The position numbers were made by a program, and so were the translations under genes. A stretch of DNA of 5,741 bases from NCBI GenBank assembly GCA_003451595.1, contig DMDA01000091.1, forward strand, positions 9,580 to 15,320, in the 5' to 3' direction. The notes below the pieces were generated by a model. That model had not been told where the DNA came from. It saw nothing but the letters and a program-made list of their open reading frames with translations, and searched no databases. Positions 1 to 5,741 of this stretch are shown one piece after another. The first letter of the stretch is position 1. Each line of letters begins with the position of its first letter. Source of the stretch: Chloroflexota bacterium (GTDB lineage: Bacteria > Chloroflexota > Anaerolineae > Caldilineales > Caldilineaceae).

Positions 1-48
1 AGCGGTCTGCCCGTTCTTTTCACTAGTCTTCCCGGATGCGATAGCGCT

Positions 49-1014
49 TCAGTCATCGCGCAGCTGTTCGCCGGTGTACGCCAGGAAGACGTCGGCCAGA
101 GTCGGACGATGCACCGAGACCTCCTGAATGCGAAACTCTGTCGTCAGGACAGCGCCGATGACTTCGGCCAGCCGCCGCTCGCCATTGTCAACCCCAATCT
201 GAAAGCGGACATTGCCTTCACCCTGATGATGCGTGCAATGGGAAACGCCAGGCGCCCCCTCCAGACACCGTAGCACAGCCGCAACCTCGCCACTCCCGGT
301 CAGCGTGATGACATCGGCGCCCATCGCCTCGATCAATGCCGATGGGGCGCCTTCCACCAGCAACTGACCGTGATCGATGATGCCGACGCGGTCCGCCAGC
401 GCCGCCGCCTCTTCCATGTAATGCGTGGTAAGCAGCAGCGTCAGTCCTTGCTCCGCGCGAAGACGGCAGATGTGGCGCCAGATGCTGGCCCGATTTTGCG
501 GGTCAAGTCCTTGCGTGGGTTCGTCGAGAAAGAGCACCTTCGGCGCCGGCAGTAGCCCGCGCGCCAGTTCCAGCCGGCGCTTCATGCCACCAGAATAGGT
601 TGTGGTCTTGCGGTCGAGCACATCTTGCAACTCGACCAGTTCCGCCAATGCCTGGATGCGCCCTGCGCGTGTCCGGCCATCCAGTCCATAGAGTCGCCCA
701 TGAAAGTCGAGTACTTGCCGCCCTGTCAGATCGCCGTCAATCACGATCTCCTGAAAGGTGACGCCCAATTGCCGTCGCACGGCCGCCGTCTCTGTCACAA
801 CATCGAAGCCGGCTACACGCGCCTGGCCGTGCGTTGGCGTCAGCAGCGTCGTCAGGATGCTGATCAGCGTTGTCTTGCCGGCGCCGTTTGGCCCCAGTAA
901 CGCGTAGATTTCGCCGCTCTTGACCGCCATGCTGACGCCGCGCAGCGCCCGCACCGGCTCACTGCCTTTGACTGCATATTCCTTGACCAATGCCTGGGTT
1001 TCGATTGCGTTCAT
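49..1014 (-). CDS. ABC transporter ATP-binding protein, DrrA/daunorubicin-resistance type
   Basis: This is the cytoplasmic ATPase of an ABC-2 type exporter; it hydrolyses ATP to drive a separate membrane permease. The 321-residue protein shows all nucleotide-binding motifs in order: Walker A GPNGAGKT (41-48), Q-loop Gln88 in TFQE, signature SGGMK (141-145), Walker B VLFLDEP (160-166) and switch His198 in TTHYMEE. Residues from about 230 form the C-terminal extension (DUF4162-like) typical of the DrrA branch, ending in the characteristic PTLADVFLAYTG. Length is normal for the family. The ATG at 1014 fits the usual N-terminus, with the first strand only a few residues in. No Shine-Dalgarno precedes it, and an extended -10 lies 8 nt upstream, so the mRNA may be leaderless. 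The permease is not in the window and probably follows beyond the left edge. The substrate (drug, lipid, other) cannot be told from this subunit. Confidence 0.95.
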   Translation of the reverse strand: MNAIETQALVKEYAVKGSEPVRALRGVSMAVKSGEIYALLGPNGAGKTTLISILTTLLTPTHGQARVAGFDVVTETAAVRRQLGVTFQEIVIDGDLTGRQVLDFHGRLYGLDGRTRAGRIQALAELVELQDVLDRKTTTYSGGMKRRLELARGLLPAPKVLFLDEPTQGLDPQNRASIWRHICRLRAEQGLTLLLTTHYMEEAAALADRVGIIDHGQLLVEGAPSALIEAMGADVITLTGSGEVAAVLRCLEGAPGVSHCTHHQGEGNVRFQIGVDNGERRLAEVIGAVLTTEFRIQEVSVHRPTLADVFLAYTGEQLRDD

Positions 1015-1022
1015 AGATCAAC

Positions 1023-1031
1023 AGTATAGCA
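1023..1031 (-). promoter_or_regulatory. extended -10 promoter of the ABC ATPase gene
   Basis: Read on the - strand this is TGCTATACT, an extended -10 (TGn) joined to a hexamer matching TATAAT at 5 of 6 positions. No good -35 is found at 16-18 bp (the best, TTCCGA, is at 19 bp), as is usual for extended -10 promoters. Counting 6-8 nt downstream puts the transcript start at about 1014-1016, that is, at or within two bases of the ATG. This predicts a leaderless mRNA and agrees with the absence of a ribosome binding site. The assignment is inferred from the sequence alone. Confidence 0.45.
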
Positions 1032-1089
1032 GCGGCTATAGCGATCCTCGGAATTGCCGTGAGATGGTGGCGATGATAACGCACGAATG

Positions 1090-1118
1090 TTGACTTGCGC
1101 GCCGCCACCCACTATGAT
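1090..1118 (+). promoter_or_regulatory. sigma70-type promoter of moxR
   Basis: TTGACT (1090-1095) and TATGAT (1113-1118) are separated by exactly 17 bp, and each hexamer matches the housekeeping consensus at 5 of 6 positions. The predicted transcript start is near 1125, giving a leader of about 45 nt before the moxR ATG at 1170. The promoter covers the alternative TTG start at 1095, so that upstream start would not lie on this transcript. It is the best promoter match in the window. Confidence 0.7.
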
Positions 1119-1130
1119 GACGGCCACCAT

Positions 1131-1158
1131 AACGCAACCACCACAACGCAACCGCAGC
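1131..1158 (+). repeat. imperfect 14-bp tandem repeat in the moxR leader
   Basis: Two adjacent 14-bp units, 1131-1144 and 1145-1158, share AACGCAACC exactly and agree at 11 of 14 positions overall. They fill most of the predicted untranslated leader between the transcript start near 1125 and the ribosome binding site. The leader is C/A-rich and poor in G, so it should be mostly unstructured. Function is unknown; it may be simple slippage. Confidence 0.5.
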
Positions 1159-1161
1159 CAC

Positions 1162-1168
1162 AGGTGAT
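1162..1168 (+). promoter_or_regulatory. ribosome binding site deciding the moxR start
   Basis: AGGTGAT matches seven consecutive bases of the complement of the usual 16S rRNA 3' end (GGAGGTGAT). The AGG core sits 5 nt before the ATG at 1170. It supports this start over the TTG at 1095 and the GTG at 1164; the latter lies within the site itself. Confidence 0.5.
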
Positions 1169-1169
1169 C

Positions 1170-2117
<948 letters not shown>

Positions 2118-2161
2118 ATCGCGAAGAAGATCAGGCAATTTGAGCATACTCGTGTGTCGCC

Positions 2162-2662
2162 ATGACCGATGATCAACAGCACCGCAAAGCCTTCTTCGCC
2201 ACGCTACCGCGCAAGCGGATGGCGGCAGGCGCACTCTTTTTTGACGCCGCCGGGCGCATCTATTTGGTGAAACCAACCTATCGTGCGGGCTGGCTGATCC
2301 CTGGCGGCGCGGTGGAGGCAAACGAAGCGCCCAGTATGACTTGCCGCCGCGAGGTGAGCGAGGAATTGAGCATTGCCCCGCCAATCGGCAGACTCCTGTG
2401 TGTGGAATATCTGTCGGAGTACGATGGTTACACCGAGAGCGTGCAGTTCATCTTTGACGGCGGCGTGCTGCCGGCAGAGCTGGCGGCGCAAATCCAGCTT
2501 CAAGCGAGCGAGTTGGCCGAGGGCCGTTTCGTGTCTGTCGCCGAAGCCAGCCATCTGCTCAACTCCAGGCTGGCAGTGCGCGTCGCATATGCCCTGGACG
2601 CACGGACGACGGGGTGTACGCATTATCTGGAGGACGGTCAACCCGTTGGGGAAGCACAATGA
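2162..2662 (+). CDS. Nudix hydrolase
   Basis: Nudix enzymes cleave nucleoside diphosphates linked to another moiety, including oxidised or surplus nucleotides, using Mg2+ or Mn2+. The 166-residue protein carries a Nudix box at residues 49-71: Gly49, Glu55, Arg63-Glu64, then Glu67-Glu68, with the spacing G-x5-E-x7-REU-x-EE. The only departure is Ser70 where the consensus has Gly; the metal-binding glutamates are intact. The preceding segment (LVKPTYRAGWLIPGG, 35-49) is the typical strand and loop entering the box. The C-terminal part (about 100-145) has the usual fold-closing strands. Substrate cannot be deduced. Start is the ATG at 2162, 44 nt after moxR; no clear Shine-Dalgarno precedes it. 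Its stop overlaps the next start by 4 bases (ATGA), so it is very likely translated together with the ATL gene. Confidence 0.92.
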   Translation: MTDDQQHRKAFFATLPRKRMAAGALFFDAAGRIYLVKPTYRAGWLIPGGAVEANEAPSMTCRREVSEELSIAPPIGRLLCVEYLSEYDGYTESVQFIFDGGVLPAELAAQIQLQASELAEGRFVSVAEASHLLNSRLAVRVAYALDARTTGCTHYLEDGQPVGEAQ

Positions 2663-3108
2663 GTATACAGGGCGGACAAGGCAAAAAATCTGACTCTGGC
2701 CGCAGCATCTCAACGTCGGCACGCGAACCTCTTTATGCGCGCATCTACGCCATCGTGCGGCTGATCCCGGCAGGGCAGGTCGCCACCTACGGGCAGATTG
2801 CCGAGATCGTTGGCGGCTGCACCGCGCGCATGGTCGGCTATGCGATGGCTGCATGCCCGGACGATGTGCCCTGGCAACGCGTCGTCAACGCACAAGGGAA
2901 AGTCAGCCCGCGCACCGATCATTGGGGATCGGAGGTGCAGCGCCTGCGACTGATCGAGGAAGGCGTCGAGTTTGACGCCGATTTTCGTATAGACTTGGAG
3001 CACGTGCGCTGGTCTGGCCCTGACCGCGCCTGGCTGGCCCAGCACGGTTATCCGCTGCCCGAGGAGCGCCGGCTGCCGCCGGACGACGTGCAACCGAAGT
3101 TGTTCTGA
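2659..3108 (+). CDS. alkyltransferase-like (ATL) DNA-binding protein, MGMT family
   Basis: The product is related to O6-methylguanine-DNA methyltransferase but lacks the acceptor cysteine. Known ATL proteins bind O6-alkylguanine, flip it out and recruit nucleotide excision repair. In this 149-residue protein the MGMT active-site PCHR is replaced by PWQR (71-74), with Trp72 in place of the cysteine; better-known ATLs have PWHR, so His is also changed to Gln. Other family landmarks are present: TYGQIA (43-48) in the winged-helix region, ARMVGYAMAACP (56-67) with the likely base-flipping arginine finger Arg57, and VVNAQGKVS (75-83). The C-terminal extension of about 35 residues is charged and proline-rich. 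The frame is open upstream to 2614, but the ATG at 2659 gives the ATGA overlap with the Nudix stop, and a GGGGAAG lies just before it (2648-2654). The first ~20 residues are polar and probably disordered. Confidence 0.9.
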   Translation: MSIQGGQGKKSDSGRSISTSAREPLYARIYAIVRLIPAGQVATYGQIAEIVGGCTARMVGYAMAACPDDVPWQRVVNAQGKVSPRTDHWGSEVQRLRLIEEGVEFDADFRIDLEHVRWSGPDRAWLAQHGYPLPEERRLPPDDVQPKLF

Positions 3109-3126
3109 CGCTAAAGTTGGTCTGAC
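3097..3126 (+). repeat. near-identical 13-bp direct repeat across the ATL stop codon
   Basis: AAGTTGTTCTGAC (3097-3109) recurs as AAGTTGGTCTGAC (3114-3126), 12 of 13 bases equal, with a 17-bp offset. The first copy encodes the last residues and contains the TGA stop of the ATL gene; the second lies in the intergenic gap. It looks like a small tandem duplication of the gene end. Confidence 0.6.
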
Positions 3127-3154
3127 ACAGCAACAAATACAACAAGGAAAGATC

Positions 3155-4489
3155 ATGCCCACTATCAGCATCTCTACACCCTTGCCCGGCCCCAAGAGCC
3201 AGGCCGTGCTTGCCCGCCGCGATGCGGCGGTCTCGAAGGCTTCCTTCCGTTCGACGCCAGTAGTGGCGGCCAGCGCCAGCGGCGCCACAGTCACTGATGT
3301 TGATGGCAACACCTTTCTCGACTTCACGGCAGGTATTGGCACGCTCAACGTGGGGCACGCGCCTGCCGAGGTGGTAGCCGCCATCCAGGCTCAGGCGGGC
3401 GATCTGATCCACCTGTGCGCCATCGTCGGCAGCTATGAACCGTACATTGCGCTGGCAGAGAAGCTCAACGCACTTGTCCCTATTTCTGGCCCCAAGAAGA
3501 CTTTCCTTAGCAACTCTGGCGCCGAGGCAGTAGAAACAGCGATCAAGATGGCGCGCGCCTACACAGGGCGCCCGGCGATCGTGACCTATGAGGGCGCCTA
3601 TCATGGGCGCACGCTGCTGACGCTCTCGCTGACCAGCAAGTACGCGCTCTTCAAGAAGGGCTTCGGCCCCTTTGCACCGGAAATCTACCGCGTCCCCTAC
3701 CCTTACGCGTATCGCTGTCCGCACTGTCGCAATGAAGGCGTGTGTAACCTGACCTGCTTCGAAGACCTGGAGCGGGCGCTGATCACACAGATCGACCCGG
3801 CGGCAGTGGCGGCGCTGATCATCGAGCCGGTGCAAGGCGAGGGTGGCTTTATTCCCGCTTCCTACGAGTACCTGCGCAAGGTGCGCGCCCTATGCCACAA
3901 ACATGGCATCGTGCTGATCGCCGACGAGGTGCAGGCCGGCTTCTGTCGCACCGGGCGCTGGTTCTCCATCGAGCATAGCGGCGTCGAGCCGGACCTGGTG
4001 GTGATGGCAAAGTCGCTGGCCGCTGGCATGCCGTTGGCAGCCGTCACCGGTCGAGCAGAGATTGTCGATGCGCCGCACCTGGGGGGCTTAGGCTCGACCT
4101 TTGGCGGCAACCCGGTGGCGTGCGCCGCCGCGCTCAAGGCAATCGAGATCATGGAACGCGACAACCTCAACCAACGCGCCGAACAGATCGGCGAGATCAC
4201 AATGGCGCACTTCCGCCGCTGGAAAGAGACCTACCCGATCATCGGCGATGTGCGCGGGCTGGGCGCAATGACCGTCATCGAGTTTGTCAAGGGACGCGAC
4301 GACCGCACCCCCAACACCGACGCGCCGCTCAAGATTGTAAGCGAGGCCTACCAACGCGGGCTGCTGCTGATCCGCGCCGGCCTCTATTCCAACGGCGTGC
4401 GCACGCTCGTGCCGCTGGTGATCACCGACGCACAGCTGGAAGAAGGGTTGGGTGTATTGGAGGCGGCGATCGCAGTCGCAGCTGCCTGA
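3155..4489 (+). CDS. gabT: class III PLP aminotransferase, 4-aminobutyrate aminotransferase-like
   Basis: A pyridoxal-phosphate enzyme of aminotransferase class III, probably moving the amino group of 4-aminobutyrate or a related omega-amino acid to 2-oxoglutarate. The 444-residue length is normal. Visible landmarks: phosphate-binding SNSGAEA (119-125), YEGAYHGRT (145-153), EPVQGEGGF (224-232), cofactor-binding Asp257 in ADEVQ, catalytic Lys286 in MAKSLAAG, and GSTFGGNP in the late part. Overall pattern (FGPFAPEIYRVPYPYAYR, 169-187) resembles bacterial GabT closely, but acetylornithine, beta-alanine or racemase activities of the same fold cannot be excluded. Odd points are a Cys-x2-Cys-x5-Cys-x3-Cys loop at residues 188-201 and AGFCRTG (261-267) where TGFGRTG is usual. 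Start ATG at 3155 has AAGGAAAG 3-10 nt upstream. It lies 46 nt after the ATL gene and a strong terminator follows, so it is probably the last gene of the transcript. Confidence 0.88.
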   Translation: MPTISISTPLPGPKSQAVLARRDAAVSKASFRSTPVVAASASGATVTDVDGNTFLDFTAGIGTLNVGHAPAEVVAAIQAQAGDLIHLCAIVGSYEPYIALAEKLNALVPISGPKKTFLSNSGAEAVETAIKMARAYTGRPAIVTYEGAYHGRTLLTLSLTSKYALFKKGFGPFAPEIYRVPYPYAYRCPHCRNEGVCNLTCFEDLERALITQIDPAAVAALIIEPVQGEGGFIPASYEYLRKVRALCHKHGIVLIADEVQAGFCRTGRWFSIEHSGVEPDLVVMAKSLAAGMPLAAVTGRAEIVDAPHLGGLGSTFGGNPVACAAALKAIEIMERDNLNQRAEQIGEITMAHFRRWKETYPIIGDVRGLGAMTVIEFVKGRDDRTPNTDAPLKIVSEAYQRGLLLIRAGLYSNGVRTLVPLVITDAQLEEGLGVLEAAIAVAAA

Positions 4490-4500
4490 GCACCGCGTGA

Positions 4501-4523
4501 GTTGCACCGACAACGGGTGCAAC
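4501..4523 (+). other. perfect 8-bp stem-loop after the aminotransferase gene
   Basis: GTTGCACC (4501-4508) pairs perfectly with GGTGCAAC (4516-4523) around a 7-nt loop, 11 nt after the aminotransferase stop codon. No T-run follows, so it is not itself an intrinsic terminator. It may protect the mRNA 3' end or act as a binding site. Confidence 0.55.
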
Positions 4524-4552
4524 CAAATCGGTGAACCATATCGGAGGCGCGC

Positions 4553-4596
4553 CAGGGCCACGCTCAGGACTGAGCTGGCCCTGTTATTTTGTTATT
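4553..4596 (+). terminator. intrinsic terminator of the aminotransferase transcript
   Basis: CAGGGCCA (4553-4560) pairs with TGGCCCTG (4576-4583), and inside it GCTCA (4562-4566) pairs with TGAGC (4571-4575) around a GGAC loop, leaving only C4561 bulged. The 13-bp stem is followed directly by a T-rich tract, TTATTTTGTTATT (4584-4596). This is a textbook Rho-independent terminator, 63 nt after the aminotransferase stop. Confidence 0.88.
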
Positions 4597-4604
4597 GCCC
4601 CACC

Positions 4605-4614
4605 GGTCTAGACC
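4605..4614. repeat. 10-bp perfect palindrome
   Basis: GGTCTAGACC is perfectly self-complementary and lies just after the terminator's T-tract. It could be a small operator, but it is over 200 bp upstream of the next promoter candidate. Palindromes of this length also occur by chance. Confidence 0.3.
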
Positions 4615-4814
4615 CAATTGTGGCTGATTCGTATAGTAACTTGTGTGCTGGTCGAGTGTAGCGCTGGCCGGTAATGTCCTCTTCTCTTATACATCGCAAC
4701 GCCGGAATCGCATCCCACCCTGCATGTTCGCATAACGAAACCATGTGGCCATGAACAGCGGTCGGAGTCTTCGGATAGTGAGCGTATGGAAAACTTTGAT
4801 GAAAAGAATAGCTA

Positions 4815-4843
4815 TTGCGCAACGCAGAATGCGATGCTAGGAT
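4815..4843 (+). promoter_or_regulatory. candidate promoter for the secreted-protein gene
   Basis: TTGCGC (4815-4820) is 17 bp from TAGGAT (4838-4843). The -35 matches only the TTG half, but the -10 matches at 4 of 6 positions and is preceded by TGC, making an extended -10 (TGCTAGGAT). Transcription from about 4850 would give a leader near 107 nt. Spacing and position after a terminator support it; the hexamers alone are modest. Confidence 0.4.
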
Positions 4844-4894
4844 GGAGGGCGTCAGCCGGAATCTGACTGCAAAGAAGTAAAAGCGAGAGGCAGC

Positions 4895-4920
4895 AGAGGG
4901 CAGCGCCAGAGGGCAATGCC
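4895..4920 (+). repeat. 13-bp tandem repeat in the leader of the secreted-protein gene
   Basis: AGAGGGCAGCGCC (4895-4907) is followed without gap by AGAGGGCAATGCC (4908-4920); 11 of 13 bases agree. A partial third unit, AGAGGCAGC, precedes it (4886-4894). The repeats lie in the purine-rich predicted leader, 23 nt before the Shine-Dalgarno. They may be slippage products or a repeated protein/RNA-binding site. Confidence 0.55.
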
Positions 4921-4942
4921 AGAACAACAGAGCCATCGAAAC

Positions 4943-4948
4943 AGGAGG
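4943..4948 (+). promoter_or_regulatory. consensus Shine-Dalgarno of the secreted-protein gene
   Basis: AGGAGG, the full consensus, lies 8 nt before the ATG at 4957. It is the strongest ribosome binding site in the window and fixes the start of a gene that has no stop codon within the window. Confidence 0.85.
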
Positions 4949-4956
4949 AACAGATC

Positions 4957-5741
4957 ATGAGGCAAGACGTAGAGACGTGGCGACGCCAGATGCGACCAAC
5001 GGAGTGGTTGCGGGGATGGCGTGCAGCTGGGTTGCGACGCTGGGTGAGCGTGGTGGTCGTCATGGCGATCATGGCGAGCCTGGTGACCGGTGCGTTGTGG
5101 CCAGCGCGGACGCAGGCGTCGTTGACGAATGTACTGTACAACGGAGGGTTCGAGCAGGGCTTCAGCAATCAGGCTGGCTGTGGAGCAGTGGGCAGCGGAT
5201 GGCAGTGCTTCACGAACGGAGGGGCGGCGAATTACGGCTTCTACGATGACCAGTGGGAGCGCGTGGTGAGCGAGGGGAGCCACAGCCAGTTGCTGGAAGT
5301 GAACACCAAAGGGATGATGGTGGGGGATGCGGATCGTTACGCTGGCATCTACCAGACGGCGCCAGTGGTGAGTTGGGCGGAGTATACGCTGAGCCTGAAA
5401 GGCATCATCCGCACGACGAGCCAGGAGGGGGATCCGTGGCGCTACCGTGTGCAGGTAGGGTGGAGCTTTGGAGGGAAGCCGGACTGGACGCGCGTGACGA
5501 ACTGGCAGGATGTGGGGTGGGACAAGTACCACCAGCGCACGGAGCCAGGGAGCTTCAACAGCTTTTTGACGAAGTTTCGCGCCGAGGCGGAGTATGTGAC
5601 GGTCTACATCCGGGTGTGGAAGAAGTGGGGCGTGCCGAACGAGGAATTGGACGTCAACTTCGACGCCATTGCGCTGGTGGGGCCGAGCGGGCAATGGCAG
5701 GGTGTGGAGCCGTATGGCGGTGACCCTGGCTACAGCGAGGG
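4957..5741 (+). CDS. secreted or membrane-anchored protein with CBM-like jelly-roll N-terminus (partial, 3' end outside window)
   Basis: The frame from the ATG at 4957 stays open for 261 codons to the window edge, so the C-terminus is missing. Residues 1-28 are arginine-rich (RR at 9-10 and 27-28), residues 29-48 are hydrophobic (WVSVVVVMAIMASLVTGALW), and TQA-S at 52-55 is a plausible signal peptidase I site; otherwise it is an N-terminal anchor. The mature part opens with NVLYNGGFEQGF (58-69), the usual first strand of carbohydrate-binding-module-like galactose-binding folds. Then come alternating strands rich in Trp, Tyr and Gly, ending with LDVNFDAIALVG (231-242), the typical last strand. 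This makes one complete domain of about 185 residues (58-242). Cys75 and Cys84 could form a disulfide. What follows in the C-terminus (enzyme, LysM, repeats) is unseen. Codon use differs strongly from neighbours: 14 of 16 Thr codons are ACG. Ligand unknown; a role at the cell surface is inferred. Confidence 0.85.
   Translation, partial: MRQDVETWRRQMRPTEWLRGWRAAGLRRWVSVVVVMAIMASLVTGALWPARTQASLTNVLYNGGFEQGFSNQAGCGAVGSGWQCFTNGGAANYGFYDDQWERVVSEGSHSQLLEVNTKGMMVGDADRYAGIYQTAPVVSWAEYTLSLKGIIRTTSQEGDPWRYRVQVGWSFGGKPDWTRVTNWQDVGWDKYHQRTEPGSFNSFLTKFRAEAEYVTVYIRVWKKWGVPNEELDVNFDAIALVGPSGQWQGVEPYGGDPGYSE

Larger units (their letters stand above)
4597..4956. other. gene-poor intergenic region
   Basis: No convincing gene is seen between the terminator and the next start. 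Open frames here are short and resemble no family I know. What can be seen is a 10-bp palindrome (4605-4614), a candidate promoter (4815-4843), a short hairpin at the start of the predicted leader (GTCAG 4851-4855 with CTGAC 4863-4867), a 13-bp tandem repeat (4895-4920) and a purine-rich run up to the Shine-Dalgarno at 4943. The stretch 4615-4814 shows no feature I can name; it is locally less GC-rich than the genes. Confidence 0.6.

Noticed and set aside
1095..1169. Upstream TTG start for moxR
   Set aside because: It lies inside the promoter hexamers, adds low-complexity residues, and a start with a ribosome binding site exists at 1170.
2139..2150. Possible -10 CATACT before the Nudix gene
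   Set aside because: No supporting -35 at the right distance and only a partial match; reading from the moxR promoter is a simpler explanation.
2204..2854. 216-codon - strand open frame opposite the Nudix gene
   Set aside because: It is the shadow of the Nudix and ATL genes, with no motif and no ribosome binding site.
2903..3835. 310-codon - strand open frame opposite ATL and the aminotransferase
   Set aside because: It spans the ends of two clear genes on the other strand and reads as Arg/Gly/Ala-rich shadow sequence.
4615..4814. Search for a tRNA, small RNA or riboswitch in the gene-poor stretch
   Set aside because: No cloverleaf, conserved riboswitch core or promoter-terminator pair could be recognised by eye.
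4592..4936. 114-codon - strand open frame in the intergenic region, considered as a gene remnant
   Set aside because: No recognisable family, no ribosome binding site, and it overlaps the leader and the promoter candidate of the secreted-protein gene. It cannot be excluded entirely.
4852..5694. 280-codon open frame on the - strand over the right end
   Set aside because: It is the antisense shadow of the secreted-protein gene. It is rich in Pro, His and Arg, has no recognisable motif, and the + strand frame has a perfect Shine-Dalgarno, a signal segment and a domain pattern.
4977..5723. Two + strand open frames (4977-5249 and 5253-5723) in another frame
   Set aside because: Both overlap the secreted-protein gene out of frame and have Gly/Arg/Glu-rich, low-complexity translations typical of G-rich coding DNA read in the wrong frame.

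Overview
This is a moderately high-GC bacterial window of accessory or housekeeping type. Six genes can be supported, four complete on the + strand, one complete on the - strand and one running off the right edge. The protein types together are most compatible with Chloroflexota (a Caldilinea/Roseiflexus-like bacterium): a DrrA-type ABC ATPase, a MoxR ATPase, a GabT-like aminotransferase with a cysteine-rich loop, and a secreted protein with a jelly-roll-like N-terminus. That placement is inference from protein style only; the window holds no rRNA or other phylogenetic marker.

Left part (1-1170): a drug/antibiotic-type ABC exporter ATPase is read leftward, and its membrane partner is probably just beyond the left edge. 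It shares a short divergent control region with a MoxR-family AAA+ ATPase read rightward. The moxR side has a near-consensus sigma70-type promoter (TTGACT, 17 bp, TATGAT) that lies inside any longer reading of the gene, so translation must begin at the ATG at 1170. The ABC side has an extended -10 so close to its ATG that the mRNA is probably leaderless.

Middle part (1170-4600): moxR, a Nudix hydrolase, an alkyltransferase-like (ATL) DNA-damage sensor and a class III aminotransferase lie head to tail on the + strand. Nudix and ATL overlap by 4 bases (ATGA) and are almost certainly co-translated. As a pair they suggest handling of damaged nucleotides and alkylated DNA. The gaps before the Nudix gene and before the aminotransferase are short (44 and 46 nt). 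No terminator is seen until a strong intrinsic terminator after the aminotransferase (4553-4596), so the four may form one transcript. MoxR lacks its usual DUF58/VWA partner here.

Right part (4600-5741): about 360 nt without a recognisable gene hold a small palindrome, a plausible promoter and a purine-rich leader with a 13-bp tandem repeat. They lead to a perfect AGGAGG and a secreted or membrane-anchored protein with a carbohydrate-binding-module-like N-terminus. This last gene is open to the window edge, has no stop in the window, and has sharply different codon use from its neighbours. I see no CRISPR, tRNA, rRNA, insertion sequence or recognisable defence system. The most interesting items are the surface protein, the Nudix-ATL coupling, the orphan MoxR with its promoter-defined start, and the cysteine cluster in the aminotransferase.
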